Both the position numbers and the translations under genes were made by a program. A stretch of DNA of 64,000 nucleotides from Zychaea mexicana (lineage: Eukaryota > Mucoromycota > Mucoromycetes > Mucorales > Lichtheimiaceae), in assembly GCF_025766255.1 (NCBI RefSeq), contig NW_026516712.1:1-64000 (forward strand), in the 5' to 3' direction. The first letter of the stretch is position 1. Every line of letters starts with the position of its first letter. Of this stretch, positions 12,088 through 23,922 are shown piece after piece. The notes beneath the pieces were generated by a model. That model worked only from the letters and a program-made list of their open reading frames with translations. It did not search any database and was not told the origin of the DNA.

Positions 12088-13176
12088 GGGTACTGTAAAT
12101 TTTTACGTACTTCACCTTCCTTTTTTGGATTTTTACGTACTTAGCCTCCAAGTTTTTATGTACTTAGCCACTCAAGTACGTAAATCGGTTCTGACGCTGT
12201 ATATTTGTACTATAAAATTTTACGTACTTCCTATTTGGGAATTTTACGTACTTGTCTTTTTTGTGCCTCGTTTGAGTAGATCATACAAATAGCTACCATT
12301 GATGTAGCCTATCATACTTTGACTCTGTATAACCGTCGCAGCTACGATGGCTACTGTAAATTTTTTACGTACTTCACCTTACTTTTTATGCAAAAAGTTA
12401 CGTACTTGGCCACCGAAGTACATAAATGTTATAAACATTCTTCGACCTCTAGTAAGTGATCATCCTCAACCTCGTTGATGACATATTAAATCCCCATCTA
12501 TCATCATCATCCGAATTATCGACCTTAATACCAATCTTTCCGTTTATTCACATCATTGATTTCTATAGTAAAGACATATATATATATATATCATAGTCTT
12601 TGAACGATAAAACATCAGTCAGTTGTCTTGTTTCCTCCCTATACCTTGTTCTTGTTTCTTCCCTCACTATCTGGTTTCCTACCTTCTGGCTTCCTTCTTG
12701 TCTTGTCCTGTTCTTGCCGAAAGCACCTAGCACATTCTCGTCCGGTGTTTCTGGCCTTGTGTTGTATTGTCCCTGTTCGCACCTTACAGTAAATCAGTTC
12801 TCGCGCTGTATATTTAACCTATAAAATTTTACGTACTTCTCATTTTGGAGTTACATACTTCCGATTTTACGTACCTGCTGTATATGATTTTTAAGTACCT
12901 TGAGCGCTTAAAGGACCATACATGTTGTTATTACTTTGAAGATTTTGTATATATAAAATATAATCACATTTCACGGAAGGGCAAGAAAGCCCACACTATG
13001 TTTTAAAGGTACGTAAAGGTTGATGTACGTAAAAATTGGTGTTAGTATGATTGTATGACTAGTGAGTGTAAGTAGTCAAGGAACGCGCTCAGAAAAAAGA
13101 GACCGGTTTTCCTGCCAGAGCGACTGCTTTACCTGCAATCGCCGAAAATGGAAGTACGTAAAAATTCGCGCACCCC
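12088..13176 (+). mobile_element. Non-autonomous MULE-type element, copy 1 (1,089 bp)
   Basis: The unit begins GGGTACTGTAAATTTTTACG and ends so that its reverse complement begins GGGTGCGCGAATTTTTACG. It therefore has its own short terminal inverted repeats of about 26 bp (GGGTRC, a variable stretch, then AATTTTTACGTACTTC). It is flanked by a perfect 9-bp duplication (CTTTGTATT at 12079-12087 and 13177-13185). The motif TTTTACGTACTT or its complement recurs at least ten times inside, mainly within 330 bp of the left end, as expected of subterminal transposase-binding sites. It has no transposase gene; the 60-75 aa frames in it are incidental. It sits 31 bp before the ATG of the MULE transposase relic, that is, in its 5' leader. 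A nearly identical inverted copy lies at 19267-20354. Assignment to Mutator-like elements is inferred from the 9-bp duplication. Confidence 0.88.
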
Positions 13177-13185
13177 TTTGTATTT
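13177..13185. repeat. 9-bp target-site duplication, right copy of first element
   Basis: CTTTGTATT, identical to 12079-12087. Confidence 0.9.
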
Positions 13186-13206
13186 GACAATTGCTCACCT
13201 ACAACA

Positions 13207-15150
13207 ATGGCCTCTGCATCTGATAGCCTTGGATACCTTGTCCGTGTCTTTCCCACCTACCCGACCGAAGTAGTTACAGAGACTTTTGACAACCAGCAAC
13301 AACTTGACGAGTGGGTTAAAGAAAACCCTAAGCAGCATGCCAACTTCATCACCAACAACAAGTACTTCTCCGTACCCAAGGCTTCAGATGCACGCCGAAA
13401 TAATGCCGGCCGTCCTCGGACAGTTGAACGTAGTATCACTTTTTTTTGTGATCACTAAAGAGAAACATCGGCTCCAGCTGTCCCTGCTCTGCCTATAGAC
13501 TCAACTGAACCTGCTCCCATCAAAAAACGTCGACTTGCAAAACCATCTATTAAAGTAGATTGTCGTGCTCGATACCGTATTCAATACTTATTCTCAGGCA
13601 AAATCAAACTTGTATATCACTGGCAGCATCAACACCATGACCCTACCGAGATAACCAATGCTACTCGCTCACAACTCCCCGCTGAAACACGTAAATGGAT
13701 CGAAGAACTTGTCAATAGCAAGTTGGAGTGGGATCAAATTCAGGAACATCTGCGTTTGACTGATAAACAACTTCAAAGTGTAAGTATCATCTATACATGT
13801 AAAGCAAAACTATGATGATAACTTGTAGAGATGCTAACCTGTGGTATCAGCTCGAGGAAGGCGAAGGACCGTTCCCGGAAGCCTTACGTGCAAAGCAGCA
13901 TCATGTCATGAATATCATCGCCAACCAACAGTCAAGATTAGCAAGAAAAGATTTAATCGATAAAAAAGTGTAGTCAAGTGGCTTCTCTATCTAAAAGATC
14001 AAGGTTATCAGACGTTGGAATATATCACGGATTTTACTATTGTTGTTGCATGGATATCACCACGACAAGCTTTGGTAAGAAAAGACATATATTTAAATAT
14101 AATGCAATGTTCGTATATTAAGATACGTATGTGCTCTATAGCTGCTCAAGAAATCAAATGAGATCTGTATTGATGCCACACACAAGACTTGCAAATCTAT
14201 CATCAATGGTCGGGCTGATGCGTATCTGTTCTCTATCGTTGCTAAGCATACAGTTACTGGACAAGGTTACCTTCTTGCTTTTATGATCACAGATAAAGAA
14301 GATAGTGAAAATCTGCAAGTATGGTTCCGATGGCTCCGGGACAGAATGGAATACACACCAACAAGGATCATGATCGATTGCAGTCCATTTGAAACTAACA
14401 GCATCCGAGAAGTCTACGGTCATCAAGTTCATGTTCTTCTGTATCATTGGCACATCAAAAGAGCATGGTAAAAGCACATCACGTCCAAGGTACCTTTTAG
14501 TTAGCCACAATATCGTATATCAAAATAACCTTTTTGTTCAAATGTTGGGTTATAGATCAAAACTACTCTGTCAACAGCCGATACGAAGAAAACAAGAGAT
14601 GAAGCTCGTTCTGCCCTTAATGCTTTGATGAATTGCAAAACCGTCGTTGAATTTGTGCAGTCTTGGTTAAAAATTGGCGGGATACATATGAGCATTTTAT
14701 GGCTGTGTGTTGGACCATTGGCATCCTAAGCATCATCTTTGGTGCAAGGCTTGGAGAGAAGTACGTTTTAAGCTCGTTTTGGCTTTATTTTGCGCTTCAA
14801 CATAATGCACGGTTGTATATTCTTTAGAATGCGTCCTTCCATACAAATAATCTGATCGAAGCTGGCATTCCAAACTTGATTTGCCCGTTTTGAGGGTTTC
14901 CCAGGTTTACGGTTTTTTAAGGGTTTTAAAGGGGGTTTCTTTCCTATGGTGGAAATGGAGACTTTTTTTATCGGCTGACGTGTACAATTCTTATCAGTAT
15001 TTGTCATTGCATACTTGCGTCCTTTACTACTTCAACCAAACATTATTTTGCTCCACTTGCTGTTCTTGAAGGTTTACACCATAGATGTGAATACACATAT
15101 GGTGTCTCTCCGTGTAAAGTAGGCTTGCCGGATAAAAATTTATCAAGGCG
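13207..15150 (+). pseudogene. Mutator-like (MULE) transposase, decayed
   Basis: Starting at ATG 13207 the frame gives an N-terminal domain with RNNAGRPRTVE, interrupted by TAA at 13456-13458, after which the same frame continues through a basic DNA-binding-like region to a donor at about 13781. Later exons carry the MULE DDE core: CIDATHKTCKS (first Asp), then GYLLAFMITDKEDSENL, MIDCSPFETNSI (second Asp) and YHWHIKRAW (helical CxxH-type region, Cys replaced by Tyr). Continuation is broken by a frameshift near 13,968, a TAA at about 14,470 and a further frameshift near 14,670. Downstream HTNNLIEA marks the usual C-terminal block at about 14,842. The order fits MULE transposases of fungi. At least four lesions make it non-functional. 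It could once have mobilised the 1.09-kb elements next to it, but I cannot show shared termini. Confidence 0.8.
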
Positions 15151-16705
15151 ATGTTGTATGGCGAATACAGTATGAGCATTTTCGATTCCTTAGTCAGGTT
15201 CGGTACTGGTGGTATAATGATCAAATAAACTAGGATGATCATTGTGTATAGTATCTCAAGTAGAGCCGGCACATCATTTTACTTTAAGGATAAGCAAGTA
15301 TGAACATTAGAGTTGAAGGTAGACGAAAGAAGCCTTGACAGAGTACTTACAAAGTTGACCGAAACACGTATGATAGGAGCATGAGAAAGAAAAAGAGAAA
15401 GAGCACAAGTGATAGCCTCAATAGTATTTTCGATGTTTCGGCAAAAGTTGCCACCTGCTACTAGTCCACGGCAATTGAGTTCTATTTTATTTTACTACTA
15501 GGTGCCACTGCTCAGAGCTCTCCGGGTCAGCTGATTATACTGTAGCTTATAAATCTACACTTGACGCATGAAGCCTACAAGTTCGTACTTTTCTGTAATC
15601 CAAAGGCATATCCTTGTGAGGGTCATTATCCAGGGCAATTTGCCATTTCCTTTTTTTATGAAAGTTTTACATAACGTGCCACTAGTTTTTTGTTACGTCC
15701 AACCATTCGTGAGATTGGAAAGATCTTCCAACCCAGTGTGATGTATGCCTTTATATTTAGAATACCCGTATTTTGACGAGATGGGACCATCGGTCGTATG
15801 TTGTGCCTGTATTATGGATGCCGAAAGATGAGAACCCACTTTAGCGTTTAAGCGCTTACAGTACTCCCTCTCAATGATCAGCGAATTCTTCATCCACCAC
15901 AAGTACAGCAGCCACTCCTTCTTCGTTAGAGTCGCATGTGGCCCGAGCGAGCCCCACTCCTCCTATTTCTTTGAACGTACTATGAACATCCAAAAGCAGA
16001 AAAGTGTGAACCATGAACAGAGTCCAGAACGCTAATACAGTGCTCAAAAAGTTGACAACAGGTGTATTCAGTATAACAGATCGGTCGGCTCCCCCTAGCA
16101 GTTTGCCACAGAAAGTATATATATTTTATTTAAACCGGATGAGCAGCGATCCTTGAAGCTGACATCTAATCAAAACTTGAAAATCTTCTTGAGTTGATCC
16201 ATTCAGTGTCATTGAAATGGTAAGCGTGGGCAGAATAAATGCTCAAAGCGACAAAAAGAGCAGGTCTGAAGCACTGTAGCCAGGCTGAGAACCAAATTTG
16301 GGGGAGGGACGGTTTGAAAATGTGCTTCGCACGCGCGTTTTAACGGTTCCTGAGTTCATACGATATACGGCGTCCATGTGAAGTTCTTGGGCTCCTACAC
16401 AAAACAGAAGCCGAGGTTGGACCGCTTCGGTACAAGATGGTAATACGTCTTCTCGACTAAAAATGTCAATCCTCGTTGTTGCACCTATGAACCTTAACGA
16501 CAGATGAATGGAATCGTTTTGCTATAAAAGCATCGTATTTTTTTTTCGTTTATTCCTTCTATCTCGCTTTACACACACACACACACGATCTCTCTCTCTC
16601 TCTCTTTTGATTTCATTTTCAACATTTTTCTAACTATCTCTTTCTTGTTGCATAATAACCGCGCCATACATAGCATACCTGGCACGCCCCCCTTCCAATT
16701 AAACC
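15151..16705. other. Intergenic; lyase promoter region with microsatellites
   Basis: No gene is seen from 15,151 to 16,705. Immediately upstream of the lyase there is an (AC)n then (TC)n tract at 16,571-16,604. Confidence 0.6.
16523..16530 (+). promoter_or_regulatory. Candidate TATA box of the lyase gene
   Basis: TATAAAAG lies 176 bp before the ATG at 16706. The CA/CT-rich tract at 16571-16604 lies between them and is a common neighbour of fungal transcription starts. Inferred from sequence only. Confidence 0.45.
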
Positions 16706-17864
16706 ATGCAATTAATTCATCTTGTCCTGCTGCTGGCCTTGACGGCAAGTTGTGCACACGCCTTCTTTTTAGAAAGCTGGAGCTTTAAAAACTGGAACGA
16801 TTACGCAGACGACAAATCAGACAGCACTGCAGCATGGCGCGAGGAGTGGAGCATTAACCGATGGTCCTGGCCTAGAAGCGGCGGCACTTCATACAACAAC
16901 CACAGAATCGTTGACGATCCAGCTGGTGGCAGTGAAAAAGTGCTGCAGGTCACTTACCCAGTGGGAAGCAGCAATCCTGCAGGAAGTCCACAAGGCGGTA
17001 TAGGATTTTATGCGCAGCCCATCACGCTGCGACGTGAAGCCAGACTTGTCTCTTTTGAATATCAGGTTTACTTTCCGGATTCATTCACATTTGTCAAGGG
17101 TAAGTCATCATCCTCTTCATGTATGCCATCGCTCGTCTTGGCCTCTCTTATTGTCACATTGATACTGAGACGTTGTTGCTGTATTGTTTAGGTGGTAAAT
17201 TGCCAGGTCTTTACGGTGGCCATGAAGGATGCTCAGGAGGTTCTGATTCTGAGAGTTGCTTTTCTACCAGGTATATATCTATTACTACCGTCTTTTTGAA
17301 CGAGAGAGCGATACCGCATATGCATGTCTTATGCTCATGTTGTGTCATGGATAAACCTGCATAGATTCATGTGGCGTCGTCAAGGTGATGGTGAAATCTA
17401 TGCTTATATGCCTGAAAGCAAGCAGCGCGACACTCTTTGCGATGAAGAAGGAAACATTTGCAATCCCAACTATGGCTACAGTCTCGGCCGTGGCTCTTGG
17501 AGGTTCCAGAAGGGCGAATGGGTCAAGATCCGTCAAACCCTCAAACTGAATCACCCTGACAGATTGGATGGCATGGTGCACGTACACGTTAACGGGAGAC
17601 TCGTCTATAGCGAAAACCAACTGGCATTGGTTGCTCGAGACACTGATAAGATCATTGGCGTTGGTATGTTGAGTTCTCAGCGCAATTGTTTTTGTTCTTC
17701 CCCGTGGTTTCGTTTTAAACACTCGTCGTTAATTGATCATCCTCGTTACCTGCTGTTTTTTTATAGCATTCCATACTTTCTTTGGTGGTTCTGGGATTGA
17801 CTGGGCGCCCGAGGAAGAAATGTACACTTATTTTAAGGACTTTACCATTGCAGCATTCTATTAA
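16706..17864 (+). CDS. Secreted polysaccharide lyase (PL14-like alginate/glucuronan lyase domain)
   Basis: Four exons (16706-17099, 17192-17270, 17365-17663, 17767-17864) join in frame to 289 aa, all with GT-AG introns of 90-105 nt. Residues 1-19 are a signal peptide (hydrophobic LVLLLALTASCAHA), so the product is probably secreted. The mature part begins ESWSFKNWNDYADD and has GGIGFYAQPI, an exon-2 block KLPGLYGGHEGCSGG with a Cys pair, then WRFQKGEWVKIRQTLKLN and a C-terminal AFHTFFGGSGIDWAP, YTYFKDF. This beta-jelly-roll pattern (K-PG-GG, G-W-x2-+x2, FFGG-x4-W, YFKDF) is that of the polysaccharide lyase 14-like family common in Mucoromycota and Basidiomycota, which cleave uronic-acid polymers (alginate or glucuronan) by beta-elimination. 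Mucoralean walls contain glucuronans, so a wall-remodelling role is plausible but inferred. The gene lies between the two inverted 1.09-kb elements. A CAZy-level subfamily cannot be fixed by eye. Confidence 0.85.
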
Positions 17865-19257
17865 TTCCTATACTACATAGCCAAGTAAACGTCCACAATA
17901 TATCACTCTGTCACATAAAAACTCTTAGTACATATCATCATCACGCATCGTCGATAAGCTGCACATGCTATCTTGATAGGCTGCTGCCTAATTTGTTGCA
18001 GGATCTAATAGCACGTCTATTCTTGTGAACTAACACACCCGAGCAATATATGAAATCGGACCATCGGTTACACTTTTGGAAATGAAGTACAAAAAGTGAC
18101 TCTAACTCAGTAGTTTTTTAGTGCTGTTTCTCGTTAGTCAAATTTTCTTTCCAGGCTTGGTTGTTGCCCTCAACGCCAATCCCATTCTTTGTTACGTAAC
18201 ACCATGATTGGTTCCACAAAACATTAACTGAATTTCCAAGTGCGGGTCGACAATGCTGCCCATGGTTGGGAAGGGTGCGGGTAAGATTAAATATATGATG
18301 ATGTTTCAATAATCTATAAAGTCGTTATCATACTGTAGCTTGGCAAAGAGAGCATTATACACGATGCGGGCATTGGCTCACATACACCCTCTTGTTCTCT
18401 CTATGATTTTGCGTAGTTTTTCCCTGGCTTGCGTACACAGCACACACCACTGCTTAAACCACCGCACTCATTGGTACGAGGGTTACCTGTCTGTACCAAG
18501 GTTGCCCATTGTGGTACGATTGCCCATATGTGGGCGGACCCCACACTTCACAGCGAAAAGAAAGAAGCTTTGTTGTTGTTACTCGCATTACCAGGTCAGG
18601 CAGGGCCTATACTGCTACATTCTCTGACGAAGGGAGAAAAACTAGGGCGCAGCACGACCCGGTAAAAAGGAATCCAGGTGCACCACGTCAATATAGCTCC
18701 ACCTTGCTTCTCATACATTGAAGCCAAACAATTCATATAAATAATGACGAGCGAAATCGTATATGGAAACAGCCATCATAATAATTGTTGATGGTGCTGG
18801 ACCTCAACAAGCAAATAAAGAAATCAGCAAAACGCCACGATCCTAGTCACTACAAGGCAGATTCAGGGTCCTGGGCAACCTCATATAAACATATAATTTA
18901 ATGGAGTATATTAAATAAACGGGCGGCTCGGTTTTGCCAGTTGTTTGAGAAAACCTTACCTTGGGCATGCATGTGTTGAGCAAACAACGAGAACGAGGCT
19001 TTGTTCTCAACTGTATTTAACCATACGATGGTCACATCCATTTCTCCATACAAAAGCTATGTGAAGATAATGAGCGAAAAGAGCTTAAATCCTTCGTTTC
19101 AGTGTAGTTGTCGTACGTACACACTAAATGACCTGCTTTGCGTTTGTTATAATCATTCAGATGCCAGCGATTGTTTTTTTTATATGGACACATTAGTATC
19201 AACAAGTAAACGACGTTTTCACACCATCGTTATCACTGCTGATTGGCATATCGCCCT
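17865..19257. other. Intergenic, nothing recognised
   Basis: Short frames only (for example 18340-18627), overlapping in three phases without splice support or domains. Confidence 0.5.
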
Positions 19258-19266
19258 ATATTTGAT
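19258..19266. repeat. 9-bp target-site duplication, left copy of second element
   Basis: ATATTTGAT, repeated exactly at 20355-20363. It differs from the duplication around the first element, so the two elements inserted independently. Confidence 0.9.
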
Positions 19267-20354
19267 GGGTGCGCGAATTTTTACGTACTTCCATTTTCGG
19301 CGATTGCAGGTAAAGCAGTCGCTCTGGCAGGAAAACCGGTCTCTTTTTTCTGAGCGCGTTCCTTGACTACTTACACTCACTAGTCATACAATCATACTAA
19401 CACCAATTTTTACGTACATCAACCTTTACGTACCTTTAAAACATAGTGTGGGCTTTCTTGCCCTTCCGTGAAATGTGATTATATTTTATATATACAAAAT
19501 CTTCAAAGTAATAACAACATGTATGGTCCTTTAAGCGCTCAAGGTACTTAAAAATCATATACAGCAGGTACGTAAAATCGGAAGTATGTAACTCCAAAAT
19601 GAGAAGTACGTAAAATTTTATAGGTTAAATATACAGCGCGAGAACTGATTTACTGTAAGGTGCGAACAGGGACAATACAACACAAGGCCAGAAACACCGG
19701 ACGAGAATGTGCTAGGTGCTTTCGGCAAGAACAGGACAAGACAAGAAGGAAGCCAGAAGGTAGGAAACCAGATAGTGAGGGAAGAAACAAGAACAAGGTA
19801 TAGGGAGGAAACAAGACAACTGACTGATGTTTTATCGTTCAAAGACTATGATATATATATATATATGTCTTTACTATAGAAATCAATGATGTGAATAAAC
19901 GGAAAGATTGGTATTAAGGTCGATAATTCGGATGATGATGATAGATGGGGATTTAATATGTCATCAACGAGGTTGAGGATGATCACTTACTAGAGGTCGA
20001 AGAATGTTTATAACATTTATGTACTTCGGTGGCCAAGTACGTAACTTTTTGCATAAAAAGTAAGGTGAAGTACGTAAAAAATTTACAGTAGCCATCGTAG
20101 CTGCGACGGTTATACAGAGTCAAAGTATGATAGGCTACATCAATGGTAGCTATTTGTATGATCTACTCAAACGAGGCACAAAAAAGACAAGTACGTAAAA
20201 TTCCCAAATAGGAAGTACGTAAAATTTTATAGTACAAATATACAGCGTCAGAACCGATTTACGTACTTGAGTGGCTAAGTACATAAAAACTTGGAGGCTA
20301 AGTACGTAAAAATCCAAAAAAGGAAGGTGAAGTACGTAAAAATTTACAGTACCC
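19267..20354 (-). mobile_element. Non-autonomous MULE-type element, copy 2 (1,088 bp, inverted)
   Basis: This is the reverse complement of 12088-13176 over its whole length: starts GGGTGCGCGAATTTTTACG and ends at the complement of GGGTACTGTAAATTTTTACG. The incidental 68-aa and 74-aa frames inside are identical in both copies, indicating very recent spread. Its own 9-bp duplication is ATATTTGAT (19258-19266 and 20355-20363). Together with copy 1 it forms an inverted pair with 6.1 kb between, which could pair and invert the segment carrying the MULE relic and the lyase gene. Confidence 0.88.
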
Positions 20355-20363
20355 ATATTTGAT
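20355..20363. repeat. 9-bp target-site duplication, right copy of second element
   Basis: ATATTTGAT, identical to 19258-19266. Confidence 0.9.
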
Positions 20364-21515
20364 CAGTCTCCTTATTTTGTTCGTCTTGATGTCAATCTGT
20401 AACTAGACACCAACGACCTCCCTCTCTAGTAGCTCGCCTCGTCCATATCATATATAGCAGAAATAATAAGATCTGCATGCAAATCGGCCAGATGTATGTT
20501 AGAACCGTGTGTGCATCTAATCGATACTAAACAATGTGCAACTAAAAACGGTGGATTTTCTCATCGTCTATATGACCTCGTATAAAGGATAGGTAGAAAA
20601 AAGCCACACAGGATCATACTTTCCTGGAAAGCTTTGTTTGAAGTCCAGAGTCACTTGAGCAACCTTGCTTTCTTCTGGAAGCACAACAGAAATAAAACTA
20701 GTGAAAGAGAGAGAGCGTGTGTGTGTGTGTGTGGTATATCAGTTCCGCCGCGCCCCCTCTTTGTTTTCGCATTTGTGGAATTGCTGTTATGGCCACATGC
20801 TTGGATTGTGCTCAAGCCATCACGGCACTATAGTGCCGATTCTGTACTTCATATCCGCGAAAGGGAAGAACATTCCTTAGCAGTTACACATTCTATGCAT
20901 TCACTCCTGTTTTCATAATGAGAGAAGAGTGGCAGTTCTTTTTACTTGCTTCTTCTTAATGTCGTAGTATAAGCGCGCTACCATCTTACTATGCATTTTT
21001 GCTTATTAACAGACATAATAGCTAACATTATATTGTCTTTTTATCTTTATGACTACTCTATCTGGGTGTAGGGAACGTACGTGGCTTTGTTGTGCGTGTG
21101 TGCAACACCTATAACAGTATTACTACGTGTGTGAAAAGTAAACCCGCATCCAGCACAGCAGCAGGGTCCTCGGATTCAAACCACGACATATCGTTTTTGT
21201 TCGCTAGATCATTACGCAAATGGTTTTGTCCTGTAAAGAATCAAGATGTTCACACATGCGCCCCACCCCCTCTCCCCCTACTATGGATAGATGGATAGAA
21301 GAGACAGCAGGGATGGATAATTCATTCTACCGACTGGTACCTGCATTAAACCATTGTTGTTGTTTACAAATGTTGTCAGCAACCCCTCTTGTATCACCCC
21401 TGAATTTGTGTATCTGGTGTTGATTCCGACACACCCTCAAAAATTACAAGTGACAGCTGCTTTCCCGTTATTTCCTTTACCACTACCTTCTCAAAAGCGT
21501 TGATGCTGTGCATAT
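20364..21515. other. Intergenic with a mixed microsatellite
   Basis: A (GA)n/(GT)n tract lies at about 20,705-20,733. No gene with domains or splice support. Confidence 0.5.
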
Positions 21516-21970
21516 ATGGGTGATCGACTTTATACGAATCGCACAACGTTAATCTCATTCTGTCTCGGATTCTCGGGAAGTGCACTTGGATTAGCGACTG
21601 CGCAATGGGGATTCCAAAACCACATGGACGAACAATTGTCGACATGGCGCGAAGCCATGCTACACATGCGACGAAGACTTGAGATTGGCGGCGGTGTTCC
21701 TTACCTTTTGCGTGACGAGGTATGTTTATACAGGAGAAAGAGAGTGATAGAGAGATAAAAGTCCATGAAGCACTCGACGTTTATTGTGTGTGGAAAATAA
21801 TTACGTAGGAATTTGTGGCATATTGGGGTCAGCGTCCTATGCCTCGATATCGAAGACGCGAAGCCCAACGTGATGCATTTAAACGATGTTTGCAGCACGA
21901 ATGGAACTGTGGTGTACGCGCTACAGCAACTTCCTTGAGCAATCTGCTTGCTAGACGCTATGAAAAATGA
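21516..21970 (+). CDS. Small predicted one-pass membrane protein, unknown function
   Basis: Two exons, 21516-21719 and 21809-21970, separated by an 89-nt GT-AG intron (phase 0), give 121 aa. Residues about 12-30 (LISFCLGFSGSALGLATAQ) are a hydrophobic segment rich in small residues. The rest is strongly basic, with HMRRRLEIG, then RPMPRYRRREAQRDAFKR and a Cys/Arg-containing C-terminus. A short N-terminal membrane segment followed by an Arg-rich soluble part is often seen in small mitochondrial inner-membrane proteins, but I recognise no family and the location is a guess. The clean splice and a spliced product that ends naturally support a real gene. Confidence 0.6.
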
Positions 21971-23667
21971 TCCAAGCCCGAAAAGCAATGATTTCAATGT
22001 ACATTTTATAATATCTAGTCTTCTTTGCTAGCTTGTACTATAATACTCCTAAAAGCAAATGTAAAATTATACATTTCACGACCCTCTCCTCCCGCCTCTT
22101 TATGGTAATCATAGTATTACCAGAGCCATCCTCCTGGAATGATAATTACAAGTGATTATCTATCTATAATAAACTTCTCTATTTGCTGATTTCGGTCAAA
22201 TCAGCAGTTAACTGAGAAAAGTACCGTGACACACGGTGCTTATTATTATAGAAACGATGCTGGGAGAGGCTACCAAGGACACGTCTAATATGTATTTGTG
22301 TATCCATGTTAACGTCATAATCACCAAAATACGTACCTTTTTCCACAAGTACGTCTTGTCATCAATCACCACTATTTTCGATGTTTATATCTCTCGTTAC
22401 TCTGCAGTGTACTTCTATGCCTTTACTCTATATGTATAGATACATTTCCCCGAAATATGCGATTTGAAATTGTTTGTGGTTTTCCACGCGTACTTCAATT
22501 AAAGTTCTCTATATGATAGGTGGTGCTCCTACAATTGTTTGGAGGGGAATAGTTTAAAGCCAGATGCTGTGCGTAAAGTAGAGCCGTCGAAGACTCGGAC
22601 GCTTGAGGGTCTATAAAAAGAAGATTAGTATAAAAAACTATATATGATTCGAATGTTGTCAATTGCTTAATTGCTAGTAGCTGCGTGTTGATAATTCTCA
22701 AGCATCATCATGTATGCAATATCAACAGAAATCTCTCTATTACTTTACCCATTAGGTCCCTGTAAAAAGACACCAGATACGTCAAACATGTGGATCATTA
22801 GACAGTATGTATATGCAGTAACGCTTAATTTTTGTTTCCCTGCACAGCGGATGCAATAATGAAAGGAGAGGTCATATCAAGAAAGCGTGGTGAAATGTCA
22901 GTCTCCCACCATACAACATCGATAATTGGTGATGAATAGATAATTGGTTATAGATTTAGATAACTATGTACAATGATGCTCATTCTGACGTAAAGTATGC
23001 CTCGACATAGTAGAGCGGTAGTTGGAATGAGTGAAAGATACACTGTCGGTCTCCACACGATCATATGCTGTACTTTTGTGTAACCTTTTTTTATACTTTG
23101 AAGTTTATTTTTAAATCAGCATATTACACATCCTGGCAACAACCAAACAATTGAATTGAATAACTTTTCCCTCCTGTCAAGCCTCGCTTTGTCACAGACC
23201 TTGATGATAGCTGTGCACATTAGCAGCAGAAACAATGCGTATATAGCCACATAATATGTAGATGATGTTGCAACATGCCAGATGTTTTATTTATGTAGTG
23301 ATGGATAGGTTCTACTTTCAGGTGCGAAATAACAAAGGAGGAAATAAGAACCAAAAGTGCATATATGTGAATTGTATATATCATAGAACAATTGAAATAC
23401 AAGTAAATGAGGAAATAGAGAAGGACAATAATGATGAGGGATCATAGGGTAAATGAAGTAGGTACTAGGCGTAGTAGGAAATAGTAATTCAAGGATGATG
23501 AACGAAAAAGCAAAGAAGTGTAACTACATTGGGAAGAGAGTGTGTGCATAGTTGAAAAGCGTGAAGATGTTGGAAGTGCTGCTGTGTACAAGATGTACGT
23601 TGAATTGCTGCTGGTCGCGATGTTCAGTGTGTATGCTATTGTGTGTGTAGATGATAAAGGATGGGTC
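21971..23667. other. Intergenic, nothing recognised
   Basis: AT-leaning sequence with short frames only; no domain, splice pair or repeat structure seen. Confidence 0.5.
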
Positions 23668-23922
23668 CTAACAACGATATGTTCGCTGCTTTTCGTACCG
23701 CCGAGCGATTGTATAGGCATATCCGCTGTACGTGATAGTCAATTCAGTTGCATCGACAAAGACTGGTTTTCCACCAAATGATGGGCAGTTGTGGATCCAG
23801 GAGCAACCGTTTTGCGACCATAATGCTTCAATGGACTGTTGCGTATATTGATCCAAGGGTGTCCAGTTTGATCCGGCACTGTAGACCCATTGTACTGCTG
23901 CGTTCGATCCGCGACTAACCAT
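23668..23922 (-). CDS. Single-domain WWE protein
   Basis: An 84-codon intronless frame that is almost entirely one WWE domain: VQWVYSAGSNWTPLDQYTQ supplies the two first Trp, SIEALWSQNG the Ile-Glu helix entry, then PVFVDATELTITYSG and YAYTIARRYEK the closing strand with the conserved Arg pair. WWE domains bind poly-ADP-ribose (iso-ADP-ribose) and normally occur in ubiquitin ligases (RNF146, Deltex) and PARPs. Here nothing else is attached: the stop follows five residues after the domain. A TATA box lies 93 nt upstream of the start. The protein could be a stand-alone ADP-ribose reader or the cut-down relic of a larger gene; the intact frame and promoter favour the first. Confidence 0.75.
   Translation of the reverse strand: MVSRGSNAAVQWVYSAGSNWTPLDQYTQQSIEALWSQNGCSWIHNCPSFGGKPVFVDATELTITYSGYAYTIARRYEKQRTYRC

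Noticed and set aside
12086..12824. 68- and 74-aa frames conserved in both copies of the 1.09-kb element
   Set aside because: Identity reflects recent duplication, not selection; the frames translate the ACGTAC repeats and have no ATG start in one copy.
12088..20354. One 8.3-kb MULE with 1.1-kb terminal inverted repeats
   Set aside because: Each repeat is a complete element with its own TIRs and its own, different 9-bp duplication.
21150..21200. B-box-like GGTTTGAATCC on the minus strand
   Set aside because: Flanks do not pair as a T stem and no A box is at the right distance.
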